From contig JAEVLN010000001.1 of assembly GCA_018350325.1 (NCBI GenBank), positions 4,803,254 through 4,867,253 of the forward strand: a stretch of DNA of 64,000 nucleotides, written 5' to 3'. The position numbers were made by a program, and so were the translations under genes. The notes under the pieces are model-generated. The model was not told where the DNA came from. It worked only from the letters and a program-made list of their open reading frames with translations, and searched no databases. The first letter of the stretch is position 1; the number at the start of each line of letters is the position of its first letter. Of this stretch, positions 57,423 through 64,000 are shown in pieces. Source of the DNA: Globodera rostochiensis. Its lineage: Eukaryota; Nematoda; Chromadorea; Rhabditida; Heteroderidae.

Positions 57423-58618
57423 AATTATTTTGACGAAGGCGAATAAAATGAAAAGGTTTGTGTGCTTGAATAGCGAGCGACGAAGAACGCTGATTCAGCC
57501 AAAAGAAATGCCAATTTTTGTAAAGGATTTACAACGAAACATTCGAAGTGACAAATCAATTCGAATTGTTTCAATGCTTTCAACTCGCACAAACATAGCA
57601 AAAACAAATATTTTTTAGAAGAATCTAAATACGTGCTTAAACTACTTATTATTGGTTGTATTGAAAGGCAAAAAAGAAACAATAGTTAAAAAGATAAACT
57701 CTGATCTAGATCTTTTAAAAATTATATTATTCATTGAATTATTGTTGAAATTATTAATTTAAAAAAATTAACTGAAAATAAAATGTCTTCCTCAGGCGGT
57801 TTCCAGTCAATTCGACCGACGTGGTTGAGAATGTTCAACCGTACATTATTGGATTCGTGATAGAAAATGCCAATTTTGTTCAATCTTTTACTCGTTGGTC
57901 AGCTTCCCAACGCTCACTTCGTTTTTCAAAGTGCCATGGAAACGGTTGTGCCATCTCAGCTGAGGTAAGCTGAAATTGCTTTGTGAATAGAAGCAACTGC
58001 GAATATTTGGAATATGACCGTAAAGACCATAAAATTGGCCATTCAAATTTCACAAATATTTTTTGTCATTGCACCAATTCGCTTAAATGTGTTTATCCAT
58101 TCCATTCATTGTTGTCCAATAAAAGTGCCAATTCTCACCACAAAATGCAAATCCCCCCCCCCCCCCGGCGCTCTCCACACATTGCCGGTCGGTCATGCAT
58201 GCATAATGGGTGATTGGCACCCGGCTGTTTCACACTTTGATGAACATGGACACGAAACGAAGATTCCCCGATGCGATCCAACATTATATTCTTTAATGCC
58301 TTTGGCAAATGTAATTTACACAATTAAAACCAAATGAGTTCATCAGACTTCGATCCTGTACAAGCCATTTCGATTGCTTCCAATGTTTCTTGGCCAATTT
58401 TGTGGCTTTTGTCTTCCCCGGCCCCTCCTCCCGCTCCCGCCAAATGCTCCCCCAAAATCAAAAGAGACCTTTCCGCCATTTTCTGCCAGCTGCGAGGCTA
58501 ATTATTCTCGCCGTCTTTGCCTCCATCCCCCAAACAAACCTTACGGCAATTCGATTGCTTTTCTAAGTTTGGGCCATATTTTTCAGTATTTTGCAACTTT
58601 GGCCATTATTAAAGGAAA
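57423..58618. other. AT-rich spacer, no gene seen
   Basis: No supported exon. It has AT-rich stretches near 57600-57790 and a C run near 58148-58160. Presumed 5' flank of both the TTL gene (minus) and the small gene at 58619 (plus). Confidence 0.45.
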
Positions 58619-59189
58619 TGTCTAAAATGTCAAAGAATAATTCTTCAAAAACATCATTAATTGTGCCTCGACTGCAGATGGACGCTTTGAGCACAGATTC
58701 TGCAGCGGAGGACCTTTACAAAGTGACAAAAAAAAAACACTAAATTCTGTGAAATTTATTGAGAAATTTTTTTTGAAGGTTGACGGAAAAAGCGCTAATC
58801 GCTTTTTGGAGGAGACACTTCTCGTAATGTTAGCCAACAAATACGGCGCCGGGATGGCCGAGGAGGACGTGCAAAATGTTCTTTCCGCCAGGGCAGTTTT
58901 ATCAGCGCGCTTTTCTTCCATTTTTGCGGCGGAAGGGAACGGCACGGAGGAGAATAGTCTCAGCAAATTGCCACCAAAGTCTCCAAGGACAAAGTCCACC
59001 GACTTTCCATTTGACGCAGACCAATTGATCTCCGTACTGTTGGTCCGATCGAACATGATCTTACGGGTGGGCGTTCAAAAAGTCAATTTTATTGGAACAT
59101 TAGCAGAAGGCGGAAAAATTTCGGATAATTTTCTCTCAACCGAAAAGGATGATGGGCATACGCTCAAGACACGGCCAGGGCTGATTTAA
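58619..59189 (+). CDS. Small unknown protein, two exons
   Basis: Exon 1 starts MSKMSKNNSSKTSLIVPRLQ and ends DLYK at the donor GTGACA near 58722. Exon 2 begins after TTGAAG at about 58779 with VDGKSANRFLEETLLVMLAN, then KYGAGMAEEDVQNVLSARAV, a Ser/Pro-rich linker, and STDFPFDADQLISVLLVRSN. The stop is at 59187-59189. The helix-loop-helix look with a DADQL...LL end is loosely reminiscent of small histone-fold proteins such as CENP-X. That is too weak to name it. The opposite strand is also open over part of this region. Confidence 0.45.
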
Positions 59190-60089
59190 AGCTTTAAAGC
59201 TCGCCAAGACTAAGTATATCAGATGGAATTGGAGTGGGAGGGCTAATCCGCCGCTGGACAGCATAAATGTGAACAACAGAAGGGGGGGGGATATCGCCTG
59301 CCGCCCATCACAACAATGTTTGGTGGGGGCGAGAGAAGACAGGTGAACGGAGAGATGATCAATCGGAGCTGGGGTGATCAACGCGAGAGGGGGGGCGGGG
59401 GGATGGGGGGGGGGCTCGAAAGCAAAGCAAAGCATTCGTACTTCCCCTTTCACTGGGACTAATTTCATCATTAATCCGACGACGACACTTTTGGAAACTT
59501 TCTAACTGTTCTCTGCTGATCATTCATCTTGCCGATCGCCGCTCATTCTCTTCGTTTTCCCTCAGCTCCCATTTCTCGAACTCCTCTTGTCTTTACCAAA
59601 GGTCATTCGGTTGCCCGATCGGTTTTATTCGATTTTGCAATTTGACAATCATTCATTTTCCCCGTCTCCCACCTTAATTATTGACGAGTGATTATTATTT
59701 TACGCTGTGGGGGGTTATAACTCTGAATGAGCGAGAAGTGAAGGAGAAAGAATAAGCGGAAATTTGAGGAGAAAAGGCATTGATCGGCTGGCGCGAGAGC
59801 ATGTCATCATTTAGGCATGTTTATTTATCCGTCGGGATAAAAGCGTGGCGGCGGTAATAAGTCAAGTCGAGACAGCGGGGGGGGGGGGGGGGGGGGGGGG
59901 GGGACGAGACGAACAACCGTGAAATTGGAGGAGCTTAGGGGGGAGGGGAGAGGGGGGGGGCGCGGCTTTGCCCCCTCCCCTCCCTCCGGAGAAAGCTTCT
60001 GCTTACTTTTTGTTTTTTATTCATTTTTCCAACTTTGATTACCTATTTCCCCATTTCTTCACCATTTTTTTCTCTTGCGCGTTCAGAGA
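59190..60089. other. Spacer with a 27-nt G run
   Basis: No gene seen. A 27-base G homopolymer lies at 59877-59903, with further G runs near 59285 and 59405. A pyrimidine tract ending GTTCAG just before AGA-ATG at 60090 is a likely splice or spliced-leader acceptor for the next gene. Confidence 0.5.
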
Positions 60090-63000
60090 ATGTCTCAACA
60101 AAATGACTTTTATTATTACAAAGACAAACTTTCCTTCTTCAACAACAACTTCAACGGCAGCAGCAATTTCAATTCATTTTCTCCGTCGCTAAACGCCGCC
60201 GCCGGCGCCGACTATCCAAACGGAGGGCATTTACAAAGTTGGCAACATTATCACTCGCAGCATAATCCCAATCGTCCAGCTGATCGGGTCGAATCGGGAC
60301 GTAAGTCAGTGCCCCTTCAACTTTATGCGTCTCCTTACAATCAATCAGCGGTTTTGCCGGAAAAGGTTTGATCAAATCCAAAAAAACTTAATCAGAAAAC
60401 TTAAGGCTTCTGATAATAATCGTGCCAATCAACGGCAACATTCAGTTACAGCTGTGGCAAACACTTTCCGTCCTCAATCGGTAGAAAATTGTCCCGTTTC
60501 ATCTTCTTCGCCCACTGTTCCTTTTACTTTGCCGACAAAGCCTTACAAAAGTGCCGAAAGGCACCGCGAAGCCGCCGACAATGGCATCGAGCAGCAGCGG
60601 ACAAAACAGCAACAAATGTTTTTGACTGATCAGCTTAATCACCGGTGGTCTTCCCAACAACAAATCGGCGAGGGCCGGAGGAATAATGATGTTGGGGTTG
60701 TGAGAAGATGCCAAACGGAGCAACTGTCTTTCGGGGAAGAAGACGCTGCGGTTGGCAGCTTTTGGGCTTCACCCACACAAAGGACAACAACGCCTCGGGG
60801 GACGGGGAATGGGAAGGGTGTCCATCGGTTGTTGGAAAAAAAGAGAACAGGCGGTTCATCAGCTGGAAACGAAATCGCTTCCCGACTCCATCGACACTCC
60901 GCCGGGGCATATCGATTCGATCAACAGGCCCCGAAGGGGGGAAGGAAGGCAATGGAAGAGTTTGACTACAGCTGGAGGAGAGAAAGCGGCATGGAGGATC
61001 AATGGGTGGGGACGGGGGGGGGGGAGGGCACTCCCCGGGGTGCAACACATAACATAAGCCGCATCTCCTCAGCAGCCTAAAAACAGCGTCTCACGGGGCA
61101 GTGCCATTGCCGCTTACTGCCGTTCTGGGACCCCGCTCTGTCACTTAAATGCCACCCAAAATCGATCAACGACATCCCGCCCGGGGGGACTAATAGAAGC
61201 CAGCAGCAGGCCGGAAAGAGGAGGGTCAGAGGGCCCATCAATCAAAGGATTGGCGACGGAGGGTCAAGTTAGGAGGAGGAGTTCTTTGGGGCGAGTGGAG
61301 CAGCAGTACACTCGAGGACAAGCTGTCAATAACGGAGGTATCGGACGGATCGCATTCATTTGCTTCTTGTCCCCATCCCAAATCATTTTCAATTAGCTTT
61401 TTTTTAATTATTTAAGATTTTGAGTTGGTCAAACTTCTTCAAAATTATGCACCAATTGACGGAGGAGATAACGCCTTAGTTAAACAACGCCTCAGGGGAG
61501 GGCACAATAATCGCCCCTCAATCAATCGGTCAAAAACACTTCCGATCATCAAATATCACCCAGAAGGACAACAGAACTCGCAGCTCAACAGAAATATTTT
61601 CCAAAATTCCAACAAACATTTAGAAGACAACAAAAACGACCTCTGCTGGACGACTAACTCTCATAATATTGAGCACTTCTTTCCCGAAGAAAAGTCATCT
61701 AATTTTTTGGTCTCGCACGGGGAGAGAGAGTTGCAGGAGGAGTTGGAGAAGTTGTTCGAACAGCTCGGTCTCCTCGAGCAGCCGCAGTTGATGGCCAACG
61801 GCGACTGGAAGGGGCTTTTCACGTCTATGCAAAAGCGGTTCGGCTCGCTGGAAGAAGAGACGCAGAAGCGACAAAATCAAGAGGACCTGCGCAAGTCCTT
61901 TTGCTTCGCCACCAACGGAGCCCAAAAGGCGGAACGAAGGCAAAATGTGTGCACAAAGCCCCGGAGGGATATTCTGCTGCTGGGCAGGTGCGCCTCTAGC
62001 AATTCGCTTGCCGGAAGGTATTTCTGACCTCTGTGGATTGTGAACTATAAAAAGCATTCTTTTTTAGGGAATTTGGACCCACAAAATCTTCGCATTTACT
62101 TTCAAATGGGGGGGAGTTGAGAAGGCCATCGTTGCACCAACAACAGCAAAAATGCGGAGGCGATTTGGGCAACTTTTGGCTGACGGTTAGTCATTTTGTT
62201 TCGGTTTTTTAAAATGCATTCAATCGATAAGATGGTCAAAGCGCGTGCGGAGACTTCCTCGCAAAGACAAAAGCTTCCGCTGGGGCTTAGTGCCGCAGAA
62301 AAGCTGCAAAGCATTTGCCAACCGACGGATGGTCAACGGCAAAAACAAAAGGCTGATGAGTCTAATCAGTCAATTAGTAATTATCCGTACCGGAAGTACG
62401 GAGGCGTAATTGAAACGGTGGCGATGAGACGAAATAATTATTTAATGGAAGCAGCCAGAACGTCGAGCCCGTCAGGGACGAGTACTCCGACAACAAATTC
62501 GGGCAGAGCCACTCCAAACCTCCGGTTTGAACTTCGTCTGCTGGGCATAGTTTCATGGCATATGGCAAATTCAGAGCATTCAAATCGCCCTCTCCGTCCA
62601 TCGTTGACCAGCCAAATGCGGACTTTCTGGACTTTGGCACTCCGTCGGCTAAAGATTTAAATAGGGAAAAGGAAAATCGAAAAGGCTGCGGGCGCTTTCC
62701 GACCGCGAATGAGGAAGAGAAAAAAAGCATGGAATCTTCGGCAGATCGGCACGTAACGGGTGGACTCTCGACAAATCGATTGGGAATTCTTGAGAATGGA
62801 CATGTTAAAACAAAGGCGAGACTGCGGAAGAGTCTGAGTCCTGACTATGTTTGATGAGGGGGGGGGGGCTCTTACAAATTGGGTCCACATCGGCACCTTC
62901 AGATCAGTGATTGCTCCCAACAATCGCAGACATCGGCCAAACCGACTACGCTGCCCCAACCAACTCCAAAGCACAATTTGCGAGATAAGCTTATCAATGC

Positions 63001-64000
63001 CGGCTTTCCGGTCAGCCGACAGTCGACAAGTTTCTTCGGTGGAAATGCCAACAATCCTTTTTATGGGCAGAAGCAAACAGTTCATCTCCAGCAACAGCAG
63101 CAACATCAGCAGCAGCAGCAGCATCAACAACAAAATTCGTCTCCCAATTTCCCTCTCACAAACACCGTTATCTCCCGGGTCAGTCTGTTCGAGAAGCAGC
63201 AGGTCCTAATTAAAGACAAAATTGGTTACCAATCGGAAAGAACCTTCAGCAGAACTCGCCGAACTCGGCTTCCGTCCTCCAGTCTTCCCACCATTCGCAG
63301 CATTCGTTTGAAGCGAAACGACAACATTTGGACATTGTGAACGGACCTTCCGGCAACGGCCAATTGTCTCCCCGTTCGTCCGTTTTTCGTACAAAATCGG
63401 TGATTGTATTCGATTTTGATCATGTGGAGAAGGGCACTCCCGCAAAAGTATTGTGCAAGGAGGGGCATAAGTCGAACAATGTGATGATAAAAGCGCAGAA
63501 ACAGTGGAATAATGACAGAATGACGACACCAAATTGGACGCCCAAAACGGCAACAACAAAAAAAGAAGAAGTTATGGACAAAAGGACGAAAAAGGTGAGA
63601 AAAAATGACTAAAGAAACAAATTCTGATAGAAAGAAGCTTGGAACTAAAGCCGGGCGGAAGGAGAAGTAAAGTGGCGATAAAAAGCCGATAGCCTATCAA
63701 TCAGCCCTTCCCCAACATTCCAGACAATTTCCTCCGCTATTTCACGCCGATCACCCGTAAATTCCCCCCCCCCCCCCCTCTCCCTCCACTTTTCCCGTTT
63801 CTGCTGCTGTTGCTTTTACTGCCCCTCCCCAAGCCCCCCCCCCCCCATTTGCGCACCCACTTTCCTCCCCCCCTCCCATTTGCGCACCCACTCCCTCCCC
63901 CCCCTCCCATTTGCGCACCCTTTCCTCCCCCCCTCCCATTTGCGCACCCACTCCCTCCCCCCCCCCCTCCCATTTGCGCCCACTCCCTCCCCCCCCTCCC
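60090..64000 (+). CDS. Long Gln/Ser-rich low-complexity protein, 3' end beyond window
   Basis: The start MSQQNDFYYYKDKLSFFNNN follows an acceptor-like tract. Exons continue with Ser/Gln/Arg-rich sequence (about 60390-61075), then FELVKLLQNYAPIDGGDN and LQEELEKLFEQLGLLEQPQL (about 61420-62020). Next are AFKSPSPSIVDQPNADFLDF (about 62580-62650), NLRDKLINAGFPVSRQSTSF (about 62975-63035) and a Gln/His tract (about 63085-63140). VISRVSLFEKQQ (about 63168-63205) and RTKSVIVFDFDHVEKGTPA (about 63390-63445) come last. The final visible exon ends KRTKK at a strong donor GTGAGA near 63596, so the gene runs into a C-rich intron and off the window. No catalytic domain is seen; a scaffold or regulatory role is possible. 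Exon joins are approximate. Confidence 0.5.
63765..64000. repeat. C-rich tandem repeat with CATTTGCGCACCCA core
   Basis: At least five copies of a unit of about 30-38 bp, CCTCCCATTTGCGCACCCA plus CTCCCTCCCC, with variable C runs, continuing to the end of the window. It lies in the presumed intron after the donor near 63596. Confidence 0.88.

Noticed and set aside
58749..58900. Possible CENP-X-like histone-fold protein
   Set aside because: The resemblance is limited to a helix pattern and DADQL near the end; too weak to name without a profile search.

Overview
The window looks like nematode genomic DNA. Genes are dense and intron-rich, with mostly short GT-AG introns of roughly 30-250 bp. The families present fit this: a LET-502/ROCK kinase, a transthyretin-like secreted protein, multi-domain galectins, a chemoreceptor-like seven-helix protein and a PAI-only Pax factor. 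Very long C/G homopolymers and intronic minisatellites are conspicuous. A tylenchid (plant-parasitic) nematode is my guess; the sequence alone does not prove it.

Layout. 618-4677 (+) is a ROCK kinase that stops after the coiled coil. 5360-13541 (-) is the RNA polymerase I largest subunit. Just upstream on the same strand, 13698-18165 (-) is a DHX16/MOG-4 splicing helicase; the 156-bp gap makes an operon plausible. About 18830-22117 (-) is a coiled-coil protein resembling CCDC85. 22118-24962 has no recognisable gene. 24963-25999 (-) is histone H2A.Z. About 27175-29059 (+) is a divergent seven-helix receptor-like protein. 29341-35701 (+) is intraflagellar transport protein IFT139/TTC21B, and 36220-37275 (+) is spliceosomal Sm-G. 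37705-39124 (-) is a four-helix TMEM272-like protein.

The second half starts with two paralogous three-domain galectin-like genes facing away from each other (40389-42623 - and 43557-45957 +). Next come an unrecognised gene (46581-47620 +) and a protein joining a TDP-43-type N-terminal domain to a coiled coil (48090-50219 +). A short Pax/NPAX-like gene (50474-51759 -), a Vasa/DDX3-type DEAD-box helicase (52757-56221 -), a small unknown ORF, a transthyretin-like gene (56849-57422 -), another unknown small gene (58619-59189 +) and a long low-complexity protein running off the right edge (60090->64000 +) follow.

Most genes are housekeeping (transcription, splicing, chromatin, cilia, cytoskeleton), interspersed with faster-evolving families. 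The most unusual items are the TDP-43-NTD/coiled-coil fusion, the tail-less ROCK, the inverted galectin pair with eroded sugar-binding residues, a 138-bp hAT-type MITE with intact 8-bp target duplication, and an intron built of seven 29-bp hairpin repeats. Exon boundaries were inferred by hand from splice motifs and family similarity.
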